A DNA stretch of 64,000 nucleotides from Cyanobacterium sp. HL-69. Its GTDB lineage: Bacteria > Cyanobacteriota > Cyanobacteriia > Cyanobacteriales > Cyanobacteriaceae. Location of the stretch: NCBI GenBank assembly GCA_002813895.1, contig CP024912.1:372001-436000 (forward strand), in the 5' to 3' direction. Shown here piece by piece: positions 44,529 to 52,926 of the stretch (positions within the stretch are counted from its first letter, which is position 1; each line of letters opens with the position of its first letter). Made by a program: the position numbers and the translations under genes. The notes beneath the pieces are model-generated. The model did no database searches, had not been told where the DNA came from, and saw only the letters and a list, made by a program, of their open reading frames with translations.

Positions 44529-45824
44529 TTATTTTTTCTCAGGAATCGATGTACACATAAAATCAATGATTTCACCATAACGATTTAAATCAGTGGATGA
44601 AGGTAAGTTAAAATAATTTAATTCACCACCGATTCTCGTTGCCATGGAGTGAATGGTATGAGTGGGGCGATATTTCATCACCTGTTGGGCAAAGTTAATA
44701 ATTGCCTCGGCACACATTTTGGGTTGATGATTTTCTTCAAGGATTTTTTTACCTTCTATGCCCATTAGAGCAAATTTTTCGGGATTATTTAAAAAATCAT
44801 TTAAATGGTGAGTTAAATCTTCTAATTCATGGTTTGGGCGTACAAAAGCCACGGCGTTGGAGTCTAAACTGCCATACCATTCTGTTTGGGATGCTATACT
44901 AGGCAAGCTATAACTCCAGAGGTGTAGTTGACTGGCAGAGGCTTCTCCCATGGAAGGATAACGCAGATTGATGGCAAGATTGGCATTATTTAAGGCGTGG
45001 TGTAATTCATCGTCACTGACAAAACCATGAAGAGTAATAATATTTTCGAGTCCTAATTCTTGAATTTGGCTAAAGATATAGTCTTCATCCCACATTTCAC
45101 CGTAAATATGAAGGCGAAATTGCTCTCGACGGGGAAGCATGGCAAGGGCTTTAAATACGGAGTTTAAACAACGATTTTGCCCCATAAAGCCAAACATGAT
45201 TATTTGATAGGGAGTTTGACTTTTTCGACGATTAATTTGCCCTAGGTTATCGGCAAGGTAAGGTAAGGGAGTGTATCCCGTCATCCAGTGATTTTCTTGG
45301 CTCAGTTGTTGATAGGATTCTCTATTATGGGTCATAAGGGCGATCGCACTTTCAAGGGCAAGGGGAGTCATGGGGTATTTATCTGCCATGGTTGCCATGG
45401 AAACAAAACCATCTAAAAATTTTTGGGCATTTTCTAATCCTTCTTCCCCATAAAGCTTAAAAACTTGATTAAGATAATTTTTTTTATCGTCTGATAACAT
45501 ATAGAAAAAATCTTGTAATTTGTAATCATGAAGAATTACTAAACCAGGAGATTTTTTACTAATTTGCCAAATATCGCCATGAAAAAGATGATTATTTCCT
45601 AACTGATAAATATTCAAATCTGCCTGATTAATTTCATACCAAGAAATATTATGGGGTTGATAATATCTAATGGACATATAATCATTTAACTCACTCTGCC
45701 AAGAATCTTGACTTGTCCAGACAGTAACTTTTACAAACTCTTGTAATAAAGGAACTATTTTACAGGTATATTTACCAATTTCTGTTTTGGCAGGGGGCAG
45801 GGGAGAAAACCAATTTATTTTCAT
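44529..45824 (-). CDS. Glycosyltransferase, group 1 type
   Basis: A 431-residue GT-B enzyme. The N-terminal lobe starts INWFSPLPPAKTEIGKY, typical of GT4 proteins acting on surface or extracellular glycans. The C-terminal lobe has IIMFGFMGQNRCL (about 207-219), LHIYGEMWDEDY, ITLHGFVSDDELHHAL and, near the nucleotide-sugar site, RYPSMGEASASQLHLWSYSLPSIAS in place of the common EG.G. Sugar and acceptor cannot be read. It is 112 bp downstream of a second glycosyltransferase with the same orientation. Confidence 0.82.
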   Translation of the reverse strand: MKINWFSPLPPAKTEIGKYTCKIVPLLQEFVKVTVWTSQDSWQSELNDYMSIRYYQPHNISWYEINQADLNIYQLGNNHLFHGDIWQISKKSPGLVILHDYKLQDFFYMLSDDKKNYLNQVFKLYGEEGLENAQKFLDGFVSMATMADKYPMTPLALESAIALMTHNRESYQQLSQENHWMTGYTPLPYLADNLGQINRRKSQTPYQIIMFGFMGQNRCLNSVFKALAMLPRREQFRLHIYGEMWDEDYIFSQIQELGLENIITLHGFVSDDELHHALNNANLAINLRYPSMGEASASQLHLWSYSLPSIASQTEWYGSLDSNAVAFVRPNHELEDLTHHLNDFLNNPEKFALMGIEGKKILEENHQPKMCAEAIINFAQQVMKYRPTHTIHSMATRIGGELNYFNLPSSTDLNRYGEIIDFMCTSIPEKK

Positions 45825-45936
45825 AGTATTAAAAATGAGAATAATTAAATTATCTTTACTTTTAAATAGGGCATTTTATAGTTTAGATAATTTTTTTTAG
45901 AAAAACTTATTGTAGAAACACAATATATTAAAAAAA

Positions 45937-46986
45937 CTAACAATTAGTTAATTTATTAACAACATTAGTCCAAGTAATATCTAATTCTTGATAATGTTTT
46001 CGTGCATTTTTGCCCAAGTGAGAAGCTAAACGATGATTTTCCCATAATTGATCCATTGCCCTAGCTAGAGCAAAAGAATCTGGTTTTGTAACAACCCCTG
46101 TTTCTTGATCTGTGATAAATTCTAAAGGGCCTCCAGAGTCGGTACAGGTGATAATAGGCTTAGATGATAACATCCCCTCTAAGGTTACATAACCATAGTC
46201 TTCATCGAGGGGAGGATAAATAACCCCCATAGATTCGGCATAGTATTTGATTTTTTCAGCTTCGGAAATTTGACCCACAAAAATCGCTCTATGGGTAATG
46301 TCTAATTTTTCGGCAATTTGTTTTAATTCATTTTCATATAGTCCGTTATCAGATGAACCTGCAAACACTACTTTGACAGGATTACGGGTTTTGGAGATCG
46401 CCTCTAGGACTAAATGTTGTCTTTTTACCAAATTTAAACGACTAGGGAAAAAGAAGTAACCTTGAGCCTCCTCACAGGTAAAAGTATCAGCATTTTTAGG
46501 AGGATGATAAAGGGGAATAGAATCAAGCCCATTAAACTTTTTCAATCGGTTTGCCACATTTTGGGAATTACTAAAAATTTGACGACATTCCCCCAAAGCC
46601 TTTGTATCCCCATTAATAATCGTTTCTCGAAACTGCACCGCATCGGAATTATGTACCAAACCACCAAATTTTTGTTCCCAAAGATCATATACATCCCTAT
46701 GTTGATGCAATAACCAAGCTACCTGATTAGGATGACTGTTAAAATAAGCAGGAAACTTGAGAGGAATAATCAAATCAATATTTCTGCCCGAAAAAGTAGA
46801 AAAATCAAGAAGACGAAATATAAACATTAAATCTAACATTCGCTGGGGAGGATGAGCTTCAAAAGGAAGGGCAACTATTTCCGCACTATGTCCATGATTT
46901 CGTAAGGCTTGAACTAATGACTCGGCATGAATTTCCGCCCCTCCTCGGATAAAAGGTACTTGAACAGTGGTAACTAATATGTCCAT
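45937..46986 (-). CDS. GT4-family glycosyltransferase
   Basis: A 349-residue GT-B enzyme. The acceptor lobe begins MDILVTTVQVPFIRGGAEIHAESLVQAL, with the glycine-rich RGGAE loop of GT4 enzymes. The donor lobe has FFPSRLNLVKRQHLVLEAI, VVFAGSS, AIFVGQISEAEKIKYYAES, YPPLDEDYGYVTLEGML (the E-x7-E motif) and ITCTDSGGPLEFI. It probably acts with the gene downstream in making an extracellular polysaccharide or glycolipid. Confidence 0.88.
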   Translation of the reverse strand: MDILVTTVQVPFIRGGAEIHAESLVQALRNHGHSAEIVALPFEAHPPQRMLDLMFIFRLLDFSTFSGRNIDLIIPLKFPAYFNSHPNQVAWLLHQHRDVYDLWEQKFGGLVHNSDAVQFRETIINGDTKALGECRQIFSNSQNVANRLKKFNGLDSIPLYHPPKNADTFTCEEAQGYFFFPSRLNLVKRQHLVLEAISKTRNPVKVVFAGSSDNGLYENELKQIAEKLDITHRAIFVGQISEAEKIKYYAESMGVIYPPLDEDYGYVTLEGMLSSKPIITCTDSGGPLEFITDQETGVVTKPDSFALARAMDQLWENHRLASHLGKNARKHYQELDITWTNVVNKLTNC

Positions 46987-47038
46987 CTAATCTGATTATT
47001 ATTTATCTTGTCGGCTAAACTGAGCATCAATATTACCA

Positions 47039-47815
47039 TTATCTTTGATTAAGGGGAGTTGTTAATTCTCTGACTCGGTAAAAAGTTTCTAAGCTATGGC
47101 GATCGCCCACAAAACGCCAGTGCCAAGGTTCATAACTGATACCCTGTAAGTTATCTCTGGGAAAAGAAAGCTCAAAACTGTAACGAGAAGCATTAGCCTC
47201 TAACCATCTATAAGCGGCAGTATTTTCAAAACTTTCTTGTAAATTGGTACTAGGGTTATTACCATCGCCAATATCCACCGCATAGCCCGTATGATGCTCA
47301 CTATGGCCTGGAGGAGCGCTCACTTCTGCTCTTTTTCTTGCGTCCTGATTTCTTTGCTCTTTTAGTTCAAAAAATAAATATTCTTGGTCAGAAATGGATC
47401 TAAATCCTGAAATGGGGTTGAGAATAATTCCTTGGTTTCGAGCATCCCTAACCATGGCATTAAATCTCTCAGCGGCTGCTTGTCTCAATTGAATGCCACC
47501 ATCAGTATTAATAGCTCTTAACTCTGATTGAGGGGCTTCTTCATAGGCTATATGCCCGAGGATATTTTCGGGAATGGTTACTTCTTCTATTTCTTCTTGT
47601 GGAGGTTGAATTTCTGTTTCTTGAACCACTACAGGCTCTGAACTAGGGTTATTTGTAATACCATTGATAAAGAAAGAAATTATGGTCACTAACAATATAC
47701 CCCCCATAAACCAGATTATATATTTCTGGACTAAAGGGCGATCGCCCGAAAAAACTTTTTTATTACCCTTAGAATTAGAACTGGTATCTCTTAGGGCGGT
47801 AGGGATTTCATCCAT
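47039..47815 (-). CDS. D-alanyl-D-alanine carboxypeptidase, VanY/M15B family
   Basis: A 258-residue membrane-anchored zinc peptidase that trims the terminal D-Ala of peptidoglycan. A cytoplasmic tail is followed by one membrane helix (about 31-50) and an acidic linker. The catalytic domain has GFRSISDQEYLF, the zinc motif in GHSEHHTGYAVDIGD (His and Asp ligands) and EPWHWRFVG with the catalytic Glu and last His. The active site is complete. Confidence 0.9.
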   Translation of the reverse strand: MDEIPTALRDTSSNSKGNKKVFSGDRPLVQKYIIWFMGGILLVTIISFFINGITNNPSSEPVVVQETEIQPPQEEIEEVTIPENILGHIAYEEAPQSELRAINTDGGIQLRQAAAERFNAMVRDARNQGIILNPISGFRSISDQEYLFFELKEQRNQDARKRAEVSAPPGHSEHHTGYAVDIGDGNNPSTNLQESFENTAAYRWLEANASRYSFELSFPRDNLQGISYEPWHWRFVGDRHSLETFYRVRELTTPLNQR

Positions 47816-47933
47816 AAACCTAATAACCTTTGATTTTCTTACCTATTGTATCGATTATTTGGCAAATCTTGATTACTAAACATAATGCTATACTCAAAAA
47901 CAAGAAAACACACCTTTAAATCTTGATACTCAT

Positions 47934-48680
47934 TTGTCTAATCCAAACTCAGATTCCCCCCTAGATATTGACGAGCAAAACTGGGTAGATGAAATAGATG
48001 ACTCTACCGACAGTGCTTTTACCTATAGCCCCTATCAACCGCCCCAAAAAAACTACAACGTCAGTCCCAAAACCATCGCCTTAGTAGAAAGTGCCTTTTT
48101 AGCTAGTACCGCTAGTTTAATTTGGTTAATTGATTACTACTTCCGCCTAGGCCCATTTTTGAGGATGCTATACCCGTTACCCATCGCCCTTGTTTATATG
48201 AGAAGGGGCAGACGGGCATCAATCATGACAACCATCGTCTCAGGTTTATTACTAAGTATTTTAATGGGTCCCCCTCGCAGCATCGTTTATATAATTCCCT
48301 ATGGTTTAATGGGTATTCAGCTAGGGGGAATGTGGCGAAATGGTTCTAATTGGCACCTCTCTTTACTTACAGGGTCAATTATCGGTAGTTTTGGCTTTTT
48401 CTTTCGTTTTTGGCTTTTTTCCATCCTACTAGGGGAAGATTTATGGATTTATGTTATTAATCAGATTACAGGGTTAGCCGATTGGATGTTCTTACAACTA
48501 GGTATTCTTTCTCAACCAAGCCCCCTCATAATTCAGTTACTTATTCTACTGGTGGTATTTGTTAACAATCTCATTTATTGTTTTACCGTCCATCTCGTCG
48601 CATTATTAATGTTGGATAGACTGAAAAACCCCATTCCTCGCCCTCCCCAGTGGCTCAAGGTTATTTTGGATTATGAATAA
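47934..48680 (+). CDS. DUF2232 membrane protein
   Basis: A 248-residue protein. About 45 acidic soluble residues precede six hydrophobic segments (from about 50). The block LGPFLRMLYPLPIALVYMRRGRRASI is typical for DUF2232, and the start codon is TTG because no ATG precedes the domain. Members are related to energy-coupling S components and to plastid proteins, but the function is not established. Confidence 0.82.
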   Translation: MSNPNSDSPLDIDEQNWVDEIDDSTDSAFTYSPYQPPQKNYNVSPKTIALVESAFLASTASLIWLIDYYFRLGPFLRMLYPLPIALVYMRRGRRASIMTTIVSGLLLSILMGPPRSIVYIIPYGLMGIQLGGMWRNGSNWHLSLLTGSIIGSFGFFFRFWLFSILLGEDLWIYVINQITGLADWMFLQLGILSQPSPLIIQLLILLVVFVNNLIYCFTVHLVALLMLDRLKNPIPRPPQWLKVILDYE

Positions 48681-48718
48681 GGATTATATCTGGCAAAAAT
48701 GCAAAGAAATATTGTTAT

Positions 48719-48759
48719 GTAGGTTGAATTTTATGGATCAAAGCAACCTACTCTTTTTT
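48719..48759 (+). terminator. Terminator of the DUF2232 gene
   Basis: GTAGGTTG (48719-48726) pairs perfectly with CAACCTAC (48744-48751), followed by TCTTTTTTC. Confidence 0.8.
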
Positions 48760-48769
48760 CAAATCTTAT

Positions 48770-49723
48770 CTAAAGACTGTAGCCATTATTTCTTAAAAAA
48801 GTTTCTAAATTAGTAATAAAATCATTACTAAAATAACCCGTGGCGGTATTATCAATTTCCATACGTCTTTGTATCAAGGATTTTGCGCTGTCATATTCCC
48901 CCAACAAACTTTTTACCCCTGCATAGGCCGCCATATAGCCAAAATATTCCACATTTTCCTCACCGCTACGCTCAATTACCGTATTCCATAAACTCTCGGC
49001 TTGTTGTCTCAGATGACTAGGATTTTGTTGGGTAACATCTTCTAATCCCGTAGGAGTAAAACTCATAATCCTTCTGGGTGCAGCGGAGGCGGCCCCTGAG
49101 CTAAATTGATAGCCAAATCTGCCATCAAAGGCAACGGCTTCGAGGATTCCATTGTTATTGATGTCTTCAAAGTTGAAACAAGCGTTAAAGCCGTGGGGGT
49201 TTTGTCTATCTACCTCGGAAACATTAAGGTTAGTGGCATTGATTCTAATGGCACCAGAGGGGATATTCTCATCGAAAACTACCATGTTGTTAACGGTACA
49301 GTTGTTAAAACCATTGCCGTAGGTGACGTAGTCAATTAGTAGGGAAGGTTTTTCTTGATTATAGAAGGGTAAAAGACTAACGGTAATGCTGGTAGAAATG
49401 CCAATAAATTCGTCAATGGCAACAGTGTGGTTTCTACCTTGGTTGTCCAATACTTCGATACGGGAGTTATTTTTATTATTTCCCACATCAAATTTTAGTT
49501 GATAAGTGCCAGAATCATGGGTAATTTCTTCTTCAAATTGACAACCATTCGCACCGCTAGGAAAAACACTAAAGAGTGATTTGTCATGGGTGTTGTCGGT
49601 TACGGTGCATTCTTCTATGTCACGATATTCTGGGGACTGTGCTAGGGTGGATTTCCCGAAAAGCAGAAGGGCAAGAAGGTTATAAAATAGTATTTGTGAG
49701 CATAAAGTTATAGATTTGTGCAT
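48770..49723 (-). CDS. Uncharacterised exported protein
   Basis: A 317-residue protein with a signal peptide (about 1-29, cleaved after LAQ). The mature part has six cysteines, several within tyrosine- and asparagine-rich beta-strand-like sequence, plus the ENIPSGAIRINATNLNVSEVDRQNPHGFNACFNFEDINNNG block. The Asp/Asn-rich FNFEDINNNGILE resembles a calcium-binding loop. The end (about 215-317) is helical and TPR-like. I recognise no named family. An ATG at 49723 is preferred to the TTG at 49750 because it gives a normal signal peptide. Confidence 0.7.
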   Translation of the reverse strand: MHKSITLCSQILFYNLLALLLFGKSTLAQSPEYRDIEECTVTDNTHDKSLFSVFPSGANGCQFEEEITHDSGTYQLKFDVGNNKNNSRIEVLDNQGRNHTVAIDEFIGISTSITVSLLPFYNQEKPSLLIDYVTYGNGFNNCTVNNMVVFDENIPSGAIRINATNLNVSEVDRQNPHGFNACFNFEDINNNGILEAVAFDGRFGYQFSSGAASAAPRRIMSFTPTGLEDVTQQNPSHLRQQAESLWNTVIERSGEENVEYFGYMAAYAGVKSLLGEYDSAKSLIQRRMEIDNTATGYFSNDFITNLETFLRNNGYSL

Positions 49724-49840
49724 GGTCAATGGTTTTTTATGGTTGGACAAAATCTCTTTTTTTACTTGTCATAATAATTTCGGGTAAGATTAGAAAGTAA
49801 ATAAAATTATTATAGGAATTTTAATAGTTAGGAAAAAATT

Positions 49841-50125
49841 ATGTCTAGTGTAAGTTATTTAATTGTTAATACGGTTGTTAATTTTATTCAATTATATTTG
49901 GTGCTAATTTTCGTCCGTATTTTATTAAGTTGGTTTCAAACTGCCGAATGGGCAGGGAAAGTTATTTCTTTTTTAGCACCAATTACAGATCCTTATCTTA
50001 ATATTTTTCGTTCAGTGATACCCCCCTTGGGAGGCATTGATTTTTCAGCTATTTTGGCTATTTTTGTTTTACAGTTAATTCCTGGACTTTTAACTTCTTT
50101 GGTTCGCACTGGCGGTGGTTTTTAG
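49841..50125 (+). CDS. YggT family protein (Ycf19)
   Basis: A 94-residue membrane protein with two helices (about 8-30 and 68-88). ILLSWF and the ITDPYLNIFRSVIPPLGGIDFSAI segment mark the family. Ycf19/YggT proteins occur in cyanobacteria and plastids; plant homologues (CCB3/YLMG) work in thylakoid organisation or heme attachment. It ends one base from the convergent exported-protein gene. Confidence 0.9.
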   Translation: MSSVSYLIVNTVVNFIQLYLVLIFVRILLSWFQTAEWAGKVISFLAPITDPYLNIFRSVIPPLGGIDFSAILAIFVLQLIPGLLTSLVRTGGGF

Positions 50126-50126
50126 T

Positions 50127-50567
50127 TTAGAAGGAAGGATAAACGCTACTGGAAAATCCTGTGGCTTTAAACTGTTTTAATTTAAGGGGAGTGGGTTGAT
50201 TTGAGGGAACACTGATTCTAAGTTCAAAGTCGCTCACTCCAGGGGGTACTTCTGGTAATGCCCCTAAACGAGTTCTATTTTGTAAGGCTGGTTCGTTATT
50301 TGCGTCGTATATTCTCCCAAATACATCAGCATCATAGAGGGTTTTTCCTGATGTGTTGTTGGTTTTTCCTGTAACAAGATAACAGGTGGCTGGTAAGGCA
50401 CTACCCCCACTGGTGACGCTTCCTTCTCCTACTCCTTCGGGACAGTCTTTGTAACCAATGTCGGTGATTTTTATTTGGATTAGGGCTTGGGCTGGCCTAG
50501 GGGCGATCGCACTTATGCCTAAACAAAAGATAGTAACAGTTAAGATAATAAAAAGTTTTTTGAACAT
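50127..50567 (-). CDS. Conserved exported protein
   Basis: A 146-residue protein with a signal peptide (about 1-28, AQA cleavage). The mature domain starts LIQIKITDIGYKDCPEG, has a pair of cysteines (C42 and C62 region) likely to form a disulfide, and contains LYDADVFGRIYDANNEPALQNRTRLG and EVPPGVSDFELRISVPSNQPTPLKLKQFKATGF, blocks that look strongly conserved in cyanobacteria. Its beta-rich pattern suggests an Ig-like fold. Function unknown. Confidence 0.78.
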   Translation of the reverse strand: MFKKLFIILTVTIFCLGISAIAPRPAQALIQIKITDIGYKDCPEGVGEGSVTSGGSALPATCYLVTGKTNNTSGKTLYDADVFGRIYDANNEPALQNRTRLGALPEVPPGVSDFELRISVPSNQPTPLKLKQFKATGFSSSVYPSF

Positions 50568-50635
50568 AAAATATTTTTAAATGAAAATTAAGATCCATTT
50601 CATGATAACTCTAGTTAGGAAGTAGCGACATTTCG

Positions 50636-51178
50636 TTAAATTTTCAAATCTAATAAGCCATCTTCTTTTAATTTAGGGTTAAAACGCACTTCAAATTTTA
50701 CACCCCGTTCATCCAATTGATTTTTAATAATTTCCTCATATCTACGGGCTACTTTTTTGAGCAGTTTAATTTTTCCCAATTCATCCAATGAATTATACTG
50801 CTGTTTATCGTCATCATTCATGGTTGTCTTTGTGTCAATGGGTTGAGTCCATAAACCTTCGTCTTCCCCATTACCTGACGGTGTCGAGCCATTTTCCTCT
50901 AGCCACTTTTGTTTAATTTCTTCGAGGATACTACGACTAGGACGCTCAATTACATGATATTTCAACCAATAACATTTATCAGGTTGTCTAATTAAATGTT
51001 GTTTGAGACTCAATAATAAATTACGAGAATAGCCAATATATTCTAGTTTTTTGTAATAATTGAAAATAGCATACAAGCCTATTTTTCCCGTTAATTTATC
51101 ATTTATATCTCCATTATCATTCAAATAAGAAATATATGGTAAGTTACTTAATACAATTTGTTCTATGTTATTAATCAT
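50636..51178 (-). CDS. GIY-YIG nuclease-family protein
   Basis: A 180-residue protein. The GIY-YIG core is at about 34-62 with GLYAIFN and YIGYSRN in the normal spacing. The family arginine may be R54. The long C-terminal part (about 90-180) is charged, with the ERPSRSILEEIKQKWLEENG segment and a DELGKIKLLKKVARRYEEII helix. Such proteins are shared by cyanobacteria and plant chloroplasts. Nuclease activity has not been shown for this type. Confidence 0.75.
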   Translation of the reverse strand: MINNIEQIVLSNLPYISYLNDNGDINDKLTGKIGLYAIFNYYKKLEYIGYSRNLLLSLKQHLIRQPDKCYWLKYHVIERPSRSILEEIKQKWLEENGSTPSGNGEDEGLWTQPIDTKTTMNDDDKQQYNSLDELGKIKLLKKVARRYEEIIKNQLDERGVKFEVRFNPKLKEDGLLDLKI

Positions 51179-51255
51179 TTTAAAAGTTTAATAAAAAATC
51201 AGCTTTTAGTTTAATCAAATAAAAACCAAAAACTGATTTATGGTGACAAGAAATA

Positions 51256-51624
51256 TTACTTATTTATTTGCGAAGCAATATCTTTAAAAAGTTTAAGACT
51301 ACCGCCGGGGCGACGACGAGCTTGGGGAACATCATTACTGATATATTGCCCTGCAAAGTTGGTATTTTCTGCGGGGGTACTATTATCAGGATTAGGGGTA
51401 CTATAATTTTTAATAGCTTTTACCCATTCAGGTTGATCGCTGTAGCTGTTTACAGAGGTTTTGGGGGCAGATGGTGCTGATTTTTTAGCTTGATCTTGGG
51501 TAGTTTCGGGAGCTTTTTCCGAAGACTCCACAACAGGGGTTTCGGGAGCTTGATCTTTTACTTCTACTTCTAAAAAGTATTTAGGTTGACCTTTTTTTTT
51601 GGACAAAATCTTTTTTAATACCAT
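51256..51624 (-). CDS. Low-complexity conserved protein
   Basis: A 122-residue hydrophilic protein. A basic start (VLKKILSKKKGQPKYFLEVE) is followed by a Pro/Glu/Ala-rich disordered linker (about 28-60), then EWVKAIKNYS and a C-terminal QARRRPGGSLKLFKDIASQI. The order basic head, disordered linker and short conserved tail suggests a scaffold or adaptor. No family recognised. It lies 78 bp upstream of the GIY-YIG gene on the same strand. Confidence 0.6.
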   Translation of the reverse strand: MVLKKILSKKKGQPKYFLEVEVKDQAPETPVVESSEKAPETTQDQAKKSAPSAPKTSVNSYSDQPEWVKAIKNYSTPNPDNSTPAENTNFAGQYISNDVPQARRRPGGSLKLFKDIASQINK

Positions 51625-51848
51625 GATTGCGTGGGATATATTTTGTTAAAAATTGATGATTTATTCTCTATGTAAGGAGGTTTTTCCCTATACCTAAAAA
51701 TATATCAGAATATGTCACACTCTACAATTTAATAATGATATTGATTCTTTACTTTCTTTGGAGTTGAGCTATTTTGGACTATGAGTAATTATACGCATAT
51801 ATTTTTAATAAAAGTTATGGTTGATTTAAGTTTGAGGGCAGAATCTAA

Positions 51849-51877
51849 TTGACAATAAATCAGAGGTAATTGATAAT
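51849..51877 (+). promoter_or_regulatory. Promoter of trmJ
   Basis: TTGACA (51849-51854), a 17-bp spacer and GATAAT (51872-51877). The predicted start near 51884 gives a 35-nt leader with AGGAG about ten bases before the ATG. Confidence 0.7.
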
Positions 51878-51918
51878 AAACAGGGAGTATAAAAGGGGCA
51901 AATTAGGAGTTATCTTTA

Positions 51919-52656
51919 ATGAGTTTTGGTGATGAGGTCAAAATTGTATTGGTTGAACCTGCCGGAGAGCGTAATATTGGTTCTATTGCACGGGTTATGA
52001 AAAATATGGGTTTAACTTATTTGGTGTTGGTAAATCCTCAGGGTGACCATTTGTCCGAAGATGCTCAGGTTATGGCGGTTCATGCTACGGATATTTTAGA
52101 GAAGGCTTTGGTGGTGGAATCTTTGCCCGATGCTCTCAAGGATTGCCAAAGGGCGATCGCCACTACTGCCCGTCCGAGGGGAATCCCTACCAAGTTAGAA
52201 ACTCCGAGGGAAGCGTTGCCATGGTTAATGGAAAAAAATATATCCTCTGCTCTAATTTTTGGTCCTGAAGATAGAGGATTGAGTAACCAAGAATTGAGCC
52301 ATGCCCAGCGTTTTATTTGTATTCCTAGTAACCCAGCATATCCCTCCCTCAACCTTGCCCAAGCCGTGGGTGTGTGTGCCTATGAACTGTATCAACACTA
52401 CCATGAACAAGCTAACCCCCAAGAGGTGGAAGACACCCCAGAAATGGCTTCCCTGGAGGCGATCGAAGGATATTATCAACACCTAGAATCTGTTTTACTA
52501 AAAATCAACTATCTCTATCCCCACACAGCACCCACCAAAATGGAAAAATTTCGCCGCCTGATAAATCGAACCAAACTACAACCCCAAGAAGTAGCTATGC
52601 TTAGGGGAATATTACGCCAAGCCGAATGGGCTATCAAGGAGCGTCCCGAAAATTGA
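51919..52656 (+). CDS. trmJ: tRNA (cytidine/uridine-2'-O)-methyltransferase TrmJ
   Basis: A 245-residue SPOUT enzyme that methylates the ribose at position 32 of tRNAs. KIVLVEPAGERNIGSIARVMKNMG (8-31) is the N-terminal motif, IATTARPRG motif 1/2, and the knot has ALIFGPEDRGLSNQEL and SLNLAQAVGVCAYEL. The C-terminal helices (about 175-245) fit TrmJ rather than the shorter TrmL. The gene is preceded by a near-consensus promoter. Confidence 0.92.
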   Translation: MSFGDEVKIVLVEPAGERNIGSIARVMKNMGLTYLVLVNPQGDHLSEDAQVMAVHATDILEKALVVESLPDALKDCQRAIATTARPRGIPTKLETPREALPWLMEKNISSALIFGPEDRGLSNQELSHAQRFICIPSNPAYPSLNLAQAVGVCAYELYQHYHEQANPQEVEDTPEMASLEAIEGYYQHLESVLLKINYLYPHTAPTKMEKFRRLINRTKLQPQEVAMLRGILRQAEWAIKERPEN

Positions 52657-52657
52657 G

Positions 52658-52756
52658 GAAAAAAAAACCGACAGCGATGTCGGTAAAATCTTTGTTGTCA
52701 TATAATCTTGAGGAAACCTTTGTAACGATTATCCAAGTCGTCTTTAGATTTCTTTA
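52658..52756 (-). ncRNA. Candidate trans-acting small RNA (about 100 nt)
   Basis: A promoter with a 17-bp spacer (52763-52791) predicts a start near 52756, and a strong terminator (52659-52684) ends the RNA about 98 nt later. No ORF of more than a few codons lies between them. The RNA contains the unpaired GGTTTCCTC, whose TTTCCTC core is complementary to GAGGAAA-type Shine-Dalgarno sites. It lies tail to tail with trmJ and its last bases touch the trmJ stop. I could not match it to a named cyanobacterial sRNA (PsrR1, IsaR1, NsiR4, Yfr1 or Yfr2). Confidence 0.55.
52659..52684 (-). terminator. Terminator of the candidate small RNA
   Basis: ACCGACA (52667-52673) pairs with TGTCGGT (52678-52684) around loop GCGA. 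On the minus strand nine Ts follow. The A-run on the plus strand starts three bases after the trmJ stop, so it is not a terminator for trmJ itself. Confidence 0.85.
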
Positions 52757-52762
52757 CATTTA

Positions 52763-52791
52763 ATTGTAACAAAAAGTACATATTTTGCCAA
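52763..52791 (-). promoter_or_regulatory. Promoter of the candidate small RNA
   Basis: On the minus strand TTGGCA (52786-52791), spacer 17 bp, TACAAT (52763-52768). The -10 overlaps the inverted repeat TTACA-N6-TGTAA (plus-strand 52754-52769). Its arms resemble HLR1 half-sites of the regulator RpaB, though HLR1 is normally a direct repeat. Confidence 0.6.
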
Positions 52792-52844
52792 TGTAGTTGT
52801 CATCGTTCCCTCAAAATTGTTCAGCATAAACAAAAAAATACTCA

Positions 52845-52866
52845 TTAAAAAAGGGCTTTAGCCCTT
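52845..52866 (-). terminator. Terminator of the DUF502 gene
   Basis: The perfect hairpin AAGGGC-TTTA-GCCCTT (52851-52866) is followed on the minus strand by six Ts, 60 bp beyond the DUF502 stop. It isolates the small RNA from upstream transcription. Confidence 0.75.
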
Positions 52867-52926
52867 ATAAAATAAAACGATTACCCACACAAAATAGATT
52901 TTATCAGCCCAAAAACATTTAAAAGG

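Noticed and set aside
51675-51690. A perfect anti-16S Shine-Dalgarno match (AAGGAGGT) on the plus strand
   Set aside because: No ATG, GTG or TTG follows at a workable distance, and no ORF begins there.
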